A DNA stretch of 64,000 bases, from contig NC_133162.1 of NCBI RefSeq assembly GCF_040802235.1, positions 203,501 to 267,500 of the forward strand, written 5' to 3'. The notes under the pieces were generated by a model. The model made no database searches. It was not told where the DNA came from and saw nothing but the letters and a program-made list of their open reading frames with translations. Shown here piece after piece: positions 25,241 through 37,222 of the stretch. The DNA is from Manis javanica. Lineage: Eukaryota > Chordata > Mammalia > Pholidota > Manidae. Position numbers and translations under genes: made by a program. Each line of letters begins with the position of its first letter. Position 1 is the first letter of the stretch.

Positions 25241-26935
25241 CCTAGCTGGCTTACAAACAGCTGTGGATAAGATCATTACAGTGTCCTCTGCGGGCTGCAT
25301 GTGATCCCGGCGCGCTCCCATATCCGGGGCAGGGACTCCTCCTCTCTGACAGGAGCCGACACCACTCGAGTTTGCCTCGGCTTTGTGGAAGGAGGGAAAG
25401 TGGATAAGCTGACACAGCAGCTCTCCAGATGGGAGGCCTTGAGAGTGACTGTCCAGTCGTGTGAATGACCTCGTGCAAGACGGTTGCTGGCAGAGCAGCA
25501 TGTTCTAGGATCAGGTGAAAGCCAGGTCACAAAGTAGGGACTCATTGTCCCCTTTAGGCAGAAAGATATTGATGTTGGTCTTGCTCTGGAGTTGCCTCCC
25601 ATCTTCCAAGCTGGGTGCTAGTCCCCTAAAGGCCACCTTTGGCTCATTCTGCCAGGCTGCAGAAGGAGCCATGGTCACTCTGTGTGCTTCCCTGCAGCCT
25701 GTCTCACACAGCCTGCTTTTAGTGAGCCTCCAATCAATGCTTGTTGGATTTATTTCAGTAACTTTTGACTCTTCCCACATACAAATCAGTGCTTTCAGCT
25801 CCAAGTTTGCAACACTTCTCAAAGTCCAAAACTGCTGTTGCAAATATTTACTTAAGAGGCGCACTTGTCTTGACAAAGTACCTGATTCAAGAGGACGATC
25901 TGCGAGCACAGCTCAAGCGACAATGGCCAGAGCAGAGGAGACACTTCCCACTGGTCGTTCTCATCTGCAAAAGCAGGTCATACCATGCTGCTAGGGTCCC
26001 AAACACAGAAACACATAATTCTTTTTGAAGTTCCATGTGGTCTCTATGCCAAGGATTTTTTTTCAGCAGGAATAAAAGACTAAAAGCAGTGAATAGTGTT
26101 GCAGAGTGAAAAATAAACTTGTTTCAAAAAAGATTCATTCAAGTTATTTTACAAGGTAAAACATACGATGACATTGCACATTATAGGGCAAAAGAATGAA
26201 TGAGGAAGGAAGTCAGGCGACACAGGGACCCCAGACCACACACAAGGTCCTGTGTTCACCTTGAGGTTTGTCACAGGGCAGCTCCTAAACAACTCCCGCC
26301 CACAGAGGCCGGTGTGTATGTCACTCAGTGATGTCTTCAGTGCTTCATTTAGGGCAGGGAAGGGAGGGAAGCACCTGATTTTCCTGTCTCTAACCTTCTG
26401 GTAAAAGTTCACATAAATAGTGCTCAGGAAGCTCCAGAATCCACCCCTCCCAGGGGACCAGGGGCAACAGCGCTCCCTGCTACTGCCTGGTGTCTTTGGG
26501 GAGAAGTCAGCCCATCAAGAGTGGGCTCCCGAGACTGCATGGACCCAGGGAGAAGGGCAGGGCCATTTTTCCTGGACAACATATTTGATTCAGCTTCATG
26601 GGATGGAGGATAGGATGAGAAAAGCTCATAACACCATCCCCACGCCAGCAGAGCACAGAATGGAGATTCCTGGGGGCCACACACTGCTCCGTGCCCTGAG
26701 TGCCTCCCTTTTGGCAGGAACAGTGCTTGTCCCAGAGCAGGCACCTGATGAATACCTGTTGGATAGATGATCAGCATTAGTTTTCTTGTCTGGTTTAATC
26801 AGGTGCCTGCTTCGGCTGAAACAGGGGCTCAGTTAAGCACCTGGAGAAAACCACGCTTGGAGAAATTCTAGCTACTCGTGTGTATTACACAGTAAAGAAT
26901 TATTATAAGACTTCTTATCACGTGGGCCTGCTTTT
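25241..26935. other. Gene-free interval
   Basis: I recognise neither a gene nor a repeat family here. Two overlapping ORFs of 132 and 159 codons near 25511-25994 run antisense to each other, show no domain and look like chance. Confidence 0.45.
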
Positions 26936-28605
26936 TTAAATTAAAGTATCATTGATATACAATCTCATGTTGATTTCAAATATACAACACAGTGGCTCAA
27001 CAGTTACCCATATTATTAAATCCTCACCCCCTCTAGTGCAGTCACTGTCTATCAACGTAGTAAGATGTTACAGAATCACTAACTGTATTCTCCATGGTGT
27101 ACTACCATCCTTGTGGCCAGCTCATATTGTGATTGCAAATTATTGTTCCCTTTTATCCTCTTCCCCCGCACCCCACACCCTCCCCCTTGGTAACCACTAG
27201 TCCCTTCTCCATGTCTGTGACTCTGCTGCTGTTTGTTCCTTCCATTTTGCTTTGTTGTTATACTCTACAAATGAGTGACGTCATTTGGTATGTATTTCTC
27301 CACCTTGTTTATTTCACTAAGCATAGTAGCCTCTAGGTCCATCCATGTTGTTGTAAAGGGGAGGATTTCTTTTCTTTTTATAGCTGAATAGTATTCCATT
27401 GTGTATATGTACCACATCTTCTTTATTCATTCATCTAGTGACAGACACTTAGGTTGCTTCCAAAGCTTGGCTACTGTAAATAGTGCTGCAGTAAACATAG
27501 GGGTGCATATGTCTTTTTGAATAAGGGATTTTGTTGTCTTCAGGTAAATTCCTAGGAGTGGAATTCCTGGGTCAAACGGTATTTCTATTTTCATTTTTTT
27601 GAGGATCCTCCATATTGTTTTCCACAATGGTTGAACTAATTTACATTCCCACCAGCAGTGTAGGAGGGTTCCCCTTTCTCCACATCCTTGTCAACATTTG
27701 TTGTTGTTTGTCTTTTGGATGTTGGCCATCCTAACTGGTGTGAGGTGATATTTCATTGTGGTTCCCTGTGTGGTTCCTCCCAGTTCACTCACACTGGGAT
27801 TAGGGTTTCACCACAGGAATCCAGGAGGACATATCCAGTCTATTGCATTCTACCCTGGCCCCCAAATTCATGTTCTTCTCTGATGATTAGGGATGTGGAG
27901 CATCTTTTCATGTGCCTGTTGGCCATCTGAATTTCTTATTTGGAGAAGTGTCTGTTCATCTCCTCTGCCCATTTTTTAATTGGATTTTTTGCTTTTTGTT
28001 TGTTGAGGTGCATGAGCTCTTTATATAATTTGGATGTCCACCCCTTATCAGATATGTCATTTATGAATATATTCTCCCATACTGTAGGATGCCTTTTTGT
28101 TCTACTGATGGTGTCCTTTGATGTACAGAAGCTTTTCAGCTTGATATAGTCCCACTTGTTCATTTTTGCTTTTGTTTCCCTTGCGTGGGGAGGTATGTTC
28201 ATGAAGAAGTTGCTCATGTTTATGTCCAAGAGATTTTTGCATATGTTTTTTTCTAAGAGTTTTATGGTTTCATGACTTACATTCAGGTCTTTGATCCATT
28301 TTGAGTTTACTTTTGTGTATGGGGTTAGACAATGATCCAGTTTCATTCTCTTATAGGTAGCTATCCAGTTTTGCCAACACCAGCTGTTGAAGACGCTGTC
28401 CTTTCACCATTGTATATCCATGGCTCCTTTATCATATACTAATTGGCCATATATGCTTGGGTTTATATCTGGGCTCTCTATTCTGTTCCACTCGTCTATG
28501 GGTCTGTTCTTGTGCCAGTGTCAATTGTCTTGATTACTGTGGCTTTGTAGTAGAGCTTGAAGTCAGGTAGCATAATTCCCCTGCTTTAATGCTGTTTTGT
28601 ATAGA
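26936..28605 (-). mobile_element. 5'-truncated L1, minus strand
   Basis: From its 3' end (AAGTATCATTGATATAC near 26944) the minus strand reads through the L1 3' UTR, the ORF2 C-terminus with the Cys-rich region, and part of the RT-distal domain, stopping near 28600. Pieces of ORF2 are open at 27427-27627 and 27936-28346. The body is interrupted at about 27763-27877 by foreign DNA (see separate entry). It belongs to the same broad young-to-middle-aged L1 group as 19833-22086 but with a different 3' UTR. It is inactive. Confidence 0.93.
27763..27877 (+). repeat. 100-bp perfect templated insertion inside the L1
   Basis: Bases 27776-27875 are identical to 25095-25194 over all 100 positions I compared, in the same orientation. 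In related L1 copies (for example 45855-45885) the site reads GTGGTTTTAATTTGCATTTCTCTG; here about 12 bases of that are missing and replaced by a short filler (CCCTGTGTGGTT, which repeats the TGTGGTT next to it) plus the 100-bp copy. The donor is the MLT1-type sequence 2,681 bases away. Junction microhomology and filler suggest break repair by template switching rather than transposition. Confidence 0.9.
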
Positions 28606-28929
28606 GAAAACAACACCCAGCAACTGGCATGCAGCCCAAAACCTTCCTCCAGGATTCAGTAATGCAACCCCCAACCTGTACCCCTGTGGGACCCATCCTG
28701 CTCCCTGAGATCAACTCAGACATTTTCCCTGACCCTTTTCATTGGTTGTGGTCCACAGACCAGCCTCCATTCCTCCACAAGGAACACAGACTAGACCCAT
28801 TCCCATGGTCTGACTGAATGTAGCATTTACCCAGATGTGTTCCCACCTAATCAGAATGACCACTGGCCCAGAGGCCACAGCCCATGCCCAGAAGTGCCAC
28901 CTACATGAAATGTGAGTTAGACTCCTAGG

Positions 28930-29335
28930 CTTGCCTGAAGAAAGTGTCACACACTGGGTTGCTTAAAACAACAGAAACTTATTATGCTACCATTGTGGAG
29001 GCTCAATACCAGAGTCAGTGTGTCATTCAGCCATCACCACCTGCAGCCTGTGCGGATCCATGGGCGCCTCTTGCAAGGTCTGGTGCAGTGGGCAATTCTG
29101 GCATTCCCTGGCTGGTAGACACACCAGTCCAACCTCTGCTTCCATCCTCATATGGCTTCTTCCTGTGCATCACAGGACACCAGTCACATGGGCCAGGACC
29201 CTCCCGACTCCGGCAGGACCTCACCTGAGCTGGCCACATACGCGACAACTCTGTCCCCACAGAGGGTCACATTCAAAGGCTCCTGGGTAAGATTCAACAT
29301 ACCTTTTCAGGGTACACACTTCAACCCGCATCTAT
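28930..29335 (-). mobile_element. MLT1-like MaLR LTR remnant
   Basis: The plus strand shows CACACACTGGGTTGCTTAAAACAACAGAAACTTATT, then TTGTGGAGGCT, ATATGGCTTCTTCCTGTGCAT and GACACCAGTCACATGG, the reverse-complement order of an MLT1-type LTR. It is diverged and incomplete, and is an old fossil. Confidence 0.65.
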
Positions 29336-30532
29336 GGGTAAGAAACATCTTGAGCGGTTCCTGAAGAAACAAGTGCTCCTGAAGCCAAGGGCTGCGTTGA
29401 TCTTTGGTCTAAAGGGAAGCAGTTGCAATGTGTGCAGTTGGGACATTTCTGTGCAGCTCTGAGGACAAGCTGAGCATCTGTGCCCTGAGGGACTCTGGGC
29501 AAGTTCCCAGATGAGTAAGTAGGTGGAAGGCCATTTCAGGACAACGATGCTTTCCCCCTGGAAGGTGTGGGACAGGTACAGCCCAGATGAGGGTCTCCCA
29601 GGCACTTCCCACTGAGTGAGGGACACTGGACTTGGAGTTTGATGATGACGCTGAAACAGGATTGTGGTCACTCTTGACGTCTGACCTTGGTGAAGGACAG
29701 CCCATGATGGGGAAGACACTCCACCCATGAAAGCCAGCAGGGTTCCCTGAAGCAGTTCTGACTCTGGCCCACCCCAACACCCAGAGTGACACCCCAGACA
29801 CTGCCCTGCCAAGCCAGCCAGAGGCACCCCAGGCCTGAGCAGATAGGCCTGTGAGTTTGGCCCGCTCATGAGATATAAGACCACAGACAGTGGTGATGGC
29901 TCCCATGCCCTCTTCAACATCTCTAGGAGGAGAGACGAACAGTAACTAGGGCCCATTACACTCTGTGGAGCACCAATGTGGGACAAGGATGGCAGGAGCA
30001 CGAAGTGATGTGGGGCAGAGACAAGTTCTCATGTGGATTGACACTTCGAATCTGAATGAGGCCCAGGTGGATGGGGGAGAGGCCATGTGAGGCCCGGGTA
30101 ACCAGCTGCAGGAGGCAGAGGAGGAGCTATTTTGGCTGGAAGATGAAGGAGGCCTGTGAGGAAAGTGGCATGTGAGCTGCTTGAATGACAGGTGGTCCTA
30201 GTACTGAGGGAGGGGCTGCAGGCACAGATCACCCCAGGTGAGTGTTGTGGGGTTGGCGAGGTGCGCACACACTGGCAGCCCTGGCAGCTGGAGCCAGGGG
30301 TGCGTGGGAGCTCCCTAACAGCTGAGGAAGAGCTGGGTGGAGAAAGGCCTGGGGAAATCTTAAGGTAAGGTCTGTGAAAGTCACCCATGGTGATGACAAT
30401 TCACTGGGAGGCGTGAGGCACACCTGCCAGGACCAAGGCCTTTATTGGGCACCCAGGGCTGCGCAGCTTGGGCACAGTCACACCCACACTCAAGATAAAT
30501 TGCACAGAGAGGGTGATAGCCAGGTCCTACTT
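29336..30532. other. Gene-free interval downstream of OR gene 3
   Basis: No gene or repeat family is recognisable. A 226-codon minus-strand ORF at 29321-30001 overlaps a 165-codon ORF in another frame, has no motif, and starts inside the flanking repeat, so I treat it as chance. The region may carry the 3' UTR of the OR gene at 30533-31564. Confidence 0.45.
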
Positions 30533-31564
30533 CTACATGCCTGGTCTCAGGGAGGCAGGTGCAGGGCTCCCAGGCTGGACGAAGGGCCTGTGCATCACCC
30601 TAACCCTGAAGAGGGGGACAAGTCTTCCCAGGGCATGCTTAACCTCTGCATTCCTTATAGAGTAAATGAGGGGGTTCAGGGTGGGGCTGAGTGCTGTGTA
30701 CAGCATGCCGGACACCTTGCTTCTCTCGGGGCTGTAGCTGGAGGCAGGGCTGATGTAGGCACAGAGCACGGCTGAATAGTACACAGAGACCACCACGAGG
30801 TGGGAGGAGCAGGTGGAGAAGGCCCTCCGCTTGCCCTCCGCCGAGCGGATACGCAGGATGCTGGTGATGATGAAGCCGTATGACAACAGGGTGAGCAGGA
30901 AGTCAATGACCCCATAGAAGACATCAGCCAAGACAGTCATGATGCTGTTCACACGCGTGGAGCTGCAGGAGAGCAGCAGGAGTGGGGGGATCTCACAGAA
31001 GAAGTGTGTGATGATGTTCGGACCACAGAAGGGCAGCCGCATCATCAGCCCAGTGTGCACCGAAGCATTGACAGCACAGACGACCCACACGGCCATGGCC
31101 AGTGCCCTGCACAGCCATGGGCTCATCCTGGAGCTGTAGTGCAGTGGGTGGCAGATGGCCACACAGCGGTCATAGGCCATGACTGTGAGCAGCAACAGCT
31201 CGGAAGATGCAGACCAGACAAGGAAGAAGAGCTGGGCCGTGCATCCCAGGAAGGAGATGGTGTTCTCCTCAGACACCAGGCCCACTAGTGCCTTGGGCAG
31301 CACGCACGAGGTGCAGACAATGTCCATGGTGGCCAGGTTGCACAGGAAAAAGTACATGGGGCTGTGGAGGCTAGCGCTGCAGCTGACCACGGAGATGATC
31401 ATGGTGTTGCCCACAAGTGCCATGGTGTAAAGGGAGAGGAGGCAGATGAGAAGGGGCAGCCACAGCCCAGGATGCTCGGAGAAGCCCTGCAGCACAAACT
31501 CCGTCACCAGGGTCCAGTTGGGCCTTGATGCCGGCCCAGGAGCAGCCCCCAGGCCCTGCCTCAT
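30533..31564 (-). CDS. OR13A1-like olfactory receptor with a DRC variant
   Basis: This frame encodes a 343-residue class II receptor. The N-terminal block WTLVTEFVLQGFSEHP and the segments NLATMDIVCTS, SASSELLLLTVMAYDR and MMRLPFCGPNIITHFFCEIPPLLLLSCSST are close to human OR13A1 as I remember it. Landmarks: NWT glycosylation site at 16-18, GN at 52-53, LHSPMYFF at 66-73, TM3 Cys108, YDRC at 131-134, second-loop cysteines at 180 and 190, LSYGF at 227-231, KRRAFSTC at 245-252, PTLNPLIY at 294-301. Two oddities: the DRY motif is DRC (codon TGT at 31163-31165, one base from TAT), and the protein continues about 20 residues past the usual end with a Pro/Ala/Arg-rich tail. The start is the first ATG, 14 bases after a good splice acceptor; like OR13A1 it gives a longer N-terminus. 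The frame is intact, so it may be functional, but the DRC change could weaken G-protein coupling. Confidence 0.9.
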   Translation of the reverse strand: MRQGLGAAPGPASRPNWTLVTEFVLQGFSEHPGLWLPLLICLLSLYTMALVGNTMIISVVSCSASLHSPMYFFLCNLATMDIVCTSCVLPKALVGLVSEENTISFLGCTAQLFFLVWSASSELLLLTVMAYDRCVAICHPLHYSSRMSPWLCRALAMAVWVVCAVNASVHTGLMMRLPFCGPNIITHFFCEIPPLLLLSCSSTRVNSIMTVLADVFYGVIDFLLTLLSYGFIITSILRIRSAEGKRRAFSTCSSHLVVVSVYYSAVLCAYISPASSYSPERSKVSGMLYTALSPTLNPLIYSIRNAEVKHALGRLVPLFRVRVMHRPFVQPGSPAPASLRPGM

Positions 31565-31595
31565 GTGTGTTCAGTTCCCTGAGGAGAGATCCCAC
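31565..31595 (-). other. Probable splice acceptor upstream of the OR start
   Basis: On the minus strand a pyrimidine-rich run TCTCTCCTC is followed by AG at 31579-31580, leaving 14 bases of 5' leader before the ATG. OR genes typically splice one or more 5' non-coding exons to a coding exon close to the start, so the position fits. The upstream exon itself is not identifiable. Confidence 0.45.
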
Positions 31596-31599
31596 AAAA

Positions 31600-32136
31600 C
31601 TCACATCACACTGGTTCTCATGGGTGACCACCTCCTGACTTGGCCTACCCCCTGAGAGGGAAGGGGTGGCCTTGAATTCTTCATGGGAGCCCATTTGTTC
31701 CTTGACCTCCAGCCAACACTCCTCTGAAAGCCACACAGCCTTCAATTACTTTTCCTTTCATTTTTCACCTTGAGAAAACTTCTCCTCTAGATCTGTGTTC
31801 TGTGGGGCACTGACCTCATCCTGACCTTCCTCACAGGTGGGTCACATGGAGCATCCCTGCCTGGGAGCTGCTCTTTCTCTCCCCTCATCTCCAATCCATG
31901 CCCTGTGCTCCAGTTGCTGTGGCAGCAGGGATGTGACCCTCTTCAACCTAAAGAGCTCCCTCCTCTGGCTCCGTGTCTCTGGTGGACAGTGAGATGGTGT
32001 CAGGGTCTCAGTCACTGCTCCTTCTGAGCAATTTTGGGGTGGGACCTCTTCTCCCCTCCCTTACAATGTGTGTGATTCCTCACTGCTGGTCTTCAGCCAT
32101 CATTTCTGATATGTGCGCACTTAGCTCTATCATAAG

Positions 32137-32189
<53 letters not shown>

Positions 32190-34619
32190 ACTGGAATCCA
32201 GGAAACAAGCTGAAAGCAATAGCTGAGAAACAAATGGACTGAGAAGACCCTCCAGCTGCAGCCATTGGAGGAAAGCTTGTTCCTGAAGTCAGTGTGACTC
32301 AATGGATCCAGTAGGAAAGAGGAAATCACTCACAGCCAGCATTGCTGGATTTGGGGATGAGTAAGACTTTGATCAGACAAAAGACTTTCAGGTGGTCAGA
32401 AGTATCCCCTCAAGTTCTTTACTAATTACAGAGGAAACATAGTAACCTCTCACTGATTGCCTGGCGAAGCCCTAATAGCTGATGCTGCTGGCTGTGTGCA
32501 GACCGTGCCCTGAAACATGTCCAGGAGTGGGCCTCAGATTTGCCAGGCTCCCCGCAGAAGCTACACCTCAGACAGAAGGGGCAGACTAGGGACATCACCC
32601 AATGGACACCAGCCTCCTGAGGCAGCCACTCCACGGGTGACCCACCTCTCAAAATTCACATATTCTGTGTATGACACTACATATGCAGCTGGAGGATTAG
32701 AATGGCCCTTTCCAAAAAGCAATCAGTCAATACTTGATCAGATTCCTGCCAACTGGCCTGAGAAAAGACTTTCAGAGGCCTTTCTCCCTACTGGCTGGAG
32801 AGGCAGGTGTTTTTATCCCTCTATTTCAGATATGGGAACTGATGTCCAGAGGGAGAGATAGTGTGCCCCCTTTCCCGCCCCCATGGCTAGGAGTAGGGTT
32901 GGCTGGATGGCATGGAGGGCCCTGTCCTCTCATCCAGGCTGGTCTTTGAGAACAGAGCTTAGGCTCTGAAATGCCCATGGAGAGAAGGCTCACCTGTCAA
33001 GCTCTTGAGGCTGTCCCGGGCACAAGAGGACTTTTGCAGTGTCTTCACATGGGCTGAGAGCCCCACAGCAGCAAGTAGAAAAGCAATCTTGGCAGGGCTG
33101 GCTTGCACACCTGTGAGGGCTGAGACATAGCCAGAACATGGGCTGCATGTCAGGTCACAGACTGAGATGCCTCTGGCCCCCCACAAGCCCCCACCTGGAA
33201 GCTTTGGTCACAATGAACATATTCTAGGAGCCACCACCCTACAGCCACAGCCCAGGTACCACACGTTCTGGCCACTCTGTACTTTGTCTCTGGACTTCTC
33301 CCAACTGATGCCAAGGTCAAGTGGCAGCAGTACTTTCGCTGGGTGGCCTCCAGTCATGCCAGCATTGAGGGCACGGCCAGCACTGATGCAACCAGGTAAA
33401 TATTGCCCTTTCACTGGAAGAAGGAAAGTCACTCCTGCCTCAGAGGCTGGCCTGTGGTGCAGGGCCTCAGGGCAGGGCCTGGCTGAGTGAGAGGAGCCCG
33501 AGTTGCCTGGTCACAGACTTGACCTTAGTTGTTCACAGACCATTTGTGTCCTTTCAGAAGCAGAGTCACTGGCTGGGCAGGTGAGTGAGAAAGCCAGGGT
33601 TTGCACAAAGGGTGAAAGAAACAGGTTTGAAGAAACTCACTGGTCATGAAAAAAGTGTGATTTATGCTTTTTATGTAATAGAGCATAAAACCAAAACTTT
33701 TCTACCATATCCTTTTATTTGATCAACACCTTCTATGAAACTTGAAGACACGCTAATTCACTTAGAGTGTGCTGCCGTGACTCCACATGGGTTCTCAGGA
33801 CTGTGAAGGCATTCCACGTGCAGTGTCAAGTGAATCTTGCTCTCCGGCCCATCCAGAGGGCTGCTCAGCCACGCTTCACTCACCTTTGTCTGCTTGCAGC
33901 GGCCTCTGTGGCTCTTCTAGGAGGCGACTCCAGCCACAGTAGGCCCCTTGGTGACCGCTGACACCCTCTATCCTGCATCTGCATGAAGCGGGTCTCCACT
34001 GCGCTCCTGGCTGGCTCTTTGGGCTGAAGTTCAGCTGCCTTCAAGTTCCCCTCTGTGTTTCCAAGGCCAGGAGCAGGTGTTGTCCCGGAGACCCTGGGGA
34101 GGCCAACCTGAAGAGAAAGCCCTCAGGGCCAATTAAATGTGGCTGCAGGGTTTATGACCACACATCTCTACCAATTAGGCCTCCGGGAGAGAGCTGGGCA
34201 GCCAGAGCTCCCGCTGTGGGGGCAAGCACAGCCCCTCCCTGAAGCCCCTTGGTCCAGCCCTCCCCACACCCCTTCTGTGCATCACCACCACAAGGCCCGA
34301 TGTCCCATGTGGCGGGTTCACTAGGCTCAAACCAATTCTACTGAGCCTCCTTTGGCCTAATTTTACATACTGCTAATAACACATCATGTCAATCTTACCA
34401 TAATATGGATCTATCCTTCAGGTATTTCAGTACCCTTTTATGTGTCTTTTCACTTTTCCTAAGCTTAAGTGATTCAGTAAATTGCTTGAATTGTCCTGAA
34501 AGTGTTGCTCCAGCACTTCCATTGTACAGTCTAGATACTCTGTAGATAAATTCCTAGCTTTTATCCTTGCTGGATTGTACCCCAGATTCCATAATTGCCA
34601 TCAGTGTGAATGCATTTTG
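31600..34619. other. Gene-free DNA upstream of OR gene 3
   Basis: Apart from the GT microsatellite, no gene, RNA gene or repeat family is recognisable. This interval should contain the promoter and 5' non-coding exon of the OR at 30533-31564; I could not place either. Confidence 0.45.
32139..32185. repeat. (GT)n microsatellite
   Basis: About 23 uninterrupted GT units. The open frames over it (Val-Cys or Thr-His repeats) are artefacts. The pure run is likely to be length-polymorphic. Confidence 0.99.
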
Positions 34620-35629
34620 AAAAAATGTGCATTCTATCCAGTGTTCTTTCCTTGTGATGAGGATTTTTATATCAACTTTATGAGATATACTTGACATTTA
34701 AACTCCCTGGTCATAATGGTGACAGTCATGTCTGCAGTGTGACCACCACCGTGTTCCTGTGTCTTGGCGCTCAGTCTCCCCAGTCCTCACTTCCTGGCCT
34801 GCACACTGCATCGATTTCTAAATTCCTCTATTGATCTTGTCTCTTCTGGGACCATGTAACAGAATCATGTTGTTATGCTCTTAGGTATCCAGCTTTCTTT
34901 CTGTATAAAATATCTGTGAGATTTATCCCTGCTTCTGTACATATTCATAATGTGTTCTCTTATCTTGCCAGTAGTATTTCATTGTACTTTCATTCAGTGA
35001 AAGACAAACATTTTCACTGTAGAAACATATAAAATAATTTTTAATAGTTTTCCAAAGATTCATTCACCTGTCAGCCAACATTTGGATAGCTTCCAGTTTC
35101 AAATCTTGCAGAAGTGAATTTGCTGTGAATGTTTTTGGCAGTATTTTATTGGTGTTCATAGATGTTTTCATTTAGCTTGGGTAATTCTTAGAAAGAGCAT
35201 AGCTGTCTCCTAAGATGGTGACTTGCTATTTCCAAACCAATTGTCCCATCCACTGCTTTTCTCTGATGAGGATCTGATGATGCGTACTTTCCCTGTGCTC
35301 ACTGACTGTGCATATATTTTCTCCTATGAAGTGTCTGTTCAACTGATATTTTTTCCAAGTAGGCCATTTGCCTTTTATTAAAATGTAGAAAGAAAATCTT
35401 CGTCAAACATGGTTGTGGGAAGACATCGTACACTTACGGGCACACGTTCTGCTTCTCCAAGAGCATGTTTTGAGTTTCATTTTCTAAAAAGCTTTTTTGA
35501 AGAGCAGAATTTTTTGTATTTCATGGAATCCAATTAACCTTTTTTTTTGGCCTTCAAAGATCCTTTTTATTCTAGGTTTCATAAGTCAAGATACAACCTG
35601 AGTTTTTTTAATAGCACCATAGTTATATA

Positions 35630-35672
<43 letters not shown>

Positions 35673-36185
35673 GCAGACATATATTTGAAAGCATATAAGA
35701 ATCAATTGGAAGGTATTGCCTGCATGATTAAGTAGAATTTTTTTATGTGCTGAGGTGAAATTCACATAACATAAAGTTAGCAACTTTTGATGATTAGTGA
35801 CATTTAATACATCACAGTATTATGAATTCTGATTCCAAAACACTTCCTTCCTTAATCATTAAGCAATTTCTCCTCAGTGCTCCCCTCCCTCTAGCCCCTG
35901 TCACACAACAATATGTATTCTGTCTCTGTGGATTTTACATTTAGCATGATGTTTGAAGTTCATCCATGCTGCAGCATGTATCAATACTTAATCCCTTTTT
36001 ATGGCTGAGTACTATTTTTATATATACCACAAATGTTTATTCATTCATCCATTGCTTGATATTTGCACTGGTTCCACCTTTTAGTTATTGTAAATATTGC
36101 TTCTGTGAGTATGAATGTACACGTGCTTGTTTGAGCACCTGTTGCAAATCATACTGGGTGTGGGATTGTTGGATATTACGATAAT
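34620..36185 (-). mobile_element. Ancient L1 (L1M-type) remnants, 3' part
   Basis: Read on the minus strand these are 3' regions of old L1 elements. The plus strand shows TCCATGCTGCAGCATGTATCA, TTTATGGCTGAGTACTATT and TTTATTCATTCATCCATTG in the usual order at 35960-36055, with a second, more decayed copy of the same block at 34900-35340. There seem to be at least two overlapping old insertions. The younger of the two is split at 36185 by the L1-ERV composite and resumes at 44538. Confidence 0.75.
35624..35672. repeat. (AT)n microsatellite
   Basis: About 49 bases of alternating TA, interrupted once by a C near 35648. It lies in the old L1 debris and gives spurious Tyr-Ile repeats on both strands. 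Confidence 0.97.
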
Positions 36186-36202
36186 TCAATGTCGAACTTT
36201 TT
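36186..36202. repeat. Target-site duplication, 3' side of the L1 composite
   Basis: TCAATGTCGAACTTTTT here matches TCAATGTTGAACTTTTT at 44521-44537 with one difference (a CpG C versus T). It lies just outside the poly(A) tail (poly(T) on the plus strand) and starts within the old L1, so it marks one edge of the 36203-44520 insertion. Confidence 0.9.
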
Positions 36203-36231
36203 TTTTTTTTTGGTCTTGTAATATTTTTATT

Positions 36232-36262
<31 letters not shown>

Positions 36263-36268
36263 TTTTTT
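36203..36268 (-). repeat. Poly(A) tail with ATTT-type expansion
   Basis: On the plus strand this is T-rich: a pure T run at 36198-36211, a short unique interruption, then TTTA repeats at about 36222-36262. In element orientation it is the A-rich tail with grown AAAT units that follows the LTR poly(A) signal. Confidence 0.85.
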
Positions 36269-36590
36269 GAGAGGACATCTCTCATATTTATTGATCAAAT
36301 GGTTGTTAACAACAATAAAATTCAGTATAGGGGGTCAATGCTCAATGCACAATCATTAATCCATCTCAAGCCTAACTCTCGTCAGTCTCCAATCTTCTGA
36401 AGCATAACAAACAAGTTCTTACATGGTCGACGAATTCTTACATAGTGAATAAGTCCTTACATGGTGAACAGTACAAGGGCATTCATCACAGAAACTTTCA
36501 GTTTTGATCACACATTATGAACTATAAACAATCAGGTCAAATATGAATATTCATTTGATTTTTATACTTGATTTATATGTTGATCCCACA
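36269..36590 (-). mobile_element. Single LTR ending at its poly(A) site
   Basis: About 320 bases begin TGTGGGATC directly after a purine-rich tract and end about 20 bases after an AATAAA signal (36292-36287), where the tail starts. This fits U3-R of a retroviral 3' LTR as found in an mRNA. It is a fossil part of the composite. Confidence 0.75.
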
Positions 36591-37222
36591 TTTCTCCCTT
36601 TATTATTATTATTATTTTTATTTTTAATAAAATGCTGAAGTGGTAGGTAGATGCAAGATAAAGGTAGAAAACATAGTTTAGTGTTGTAGGAGAGCAATTG
36701 TAGATGATCAGGTGTGTGCCTGCAGACTAAGTATTAATCCAAGCTAGACAAGGGCAACAAAACATCCACGGATGCAGAAGATTTCTCTCAAAGCAGGGGG
36801 GATGAGGTTCTGAGCCTCACCTCTGTTGATCCCCAAATTCTCACCTGATGGCCCCCCTGCGACTGTGCCTGTCTTAGGTTGTTCCTCCCTTGAGGAATCT
36901 TACCCATCTCTGACTAACAGTCATCTTCCGGGACCATACAGGGAAATGTAAAGTTGGTAAGTGAGAGAGAAGCCATATTGTTTGAAAAGGTTAGCTTTTT
37001 ACTTCTTTGCAGATTTGTGCCCTGTGGCTTCTATGCCCAGCACTTGTCTTGAGGTATCTTTACCACCTGGAGGAATTATGATACTCGATAACTTCGATAT
37101 GAGGCACGAATTCTATTTAAGGGTTGTAATTAGGAAGGAAGAAGAAAAGCTGCAGATGTAGCATATGGAAGAAAACATGGGAGGATTGATTATTTCTTTG
37201 ACATATCTTCTTGTATAGTACC

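Noticed and set aside
29321-30001. 226-codon minus-strand ORF near OR gene 3
   Set aside because: It has no recognisable domain and begins inside a MaLR remnant; a 165-codon ORF in another frame covers the same bases.
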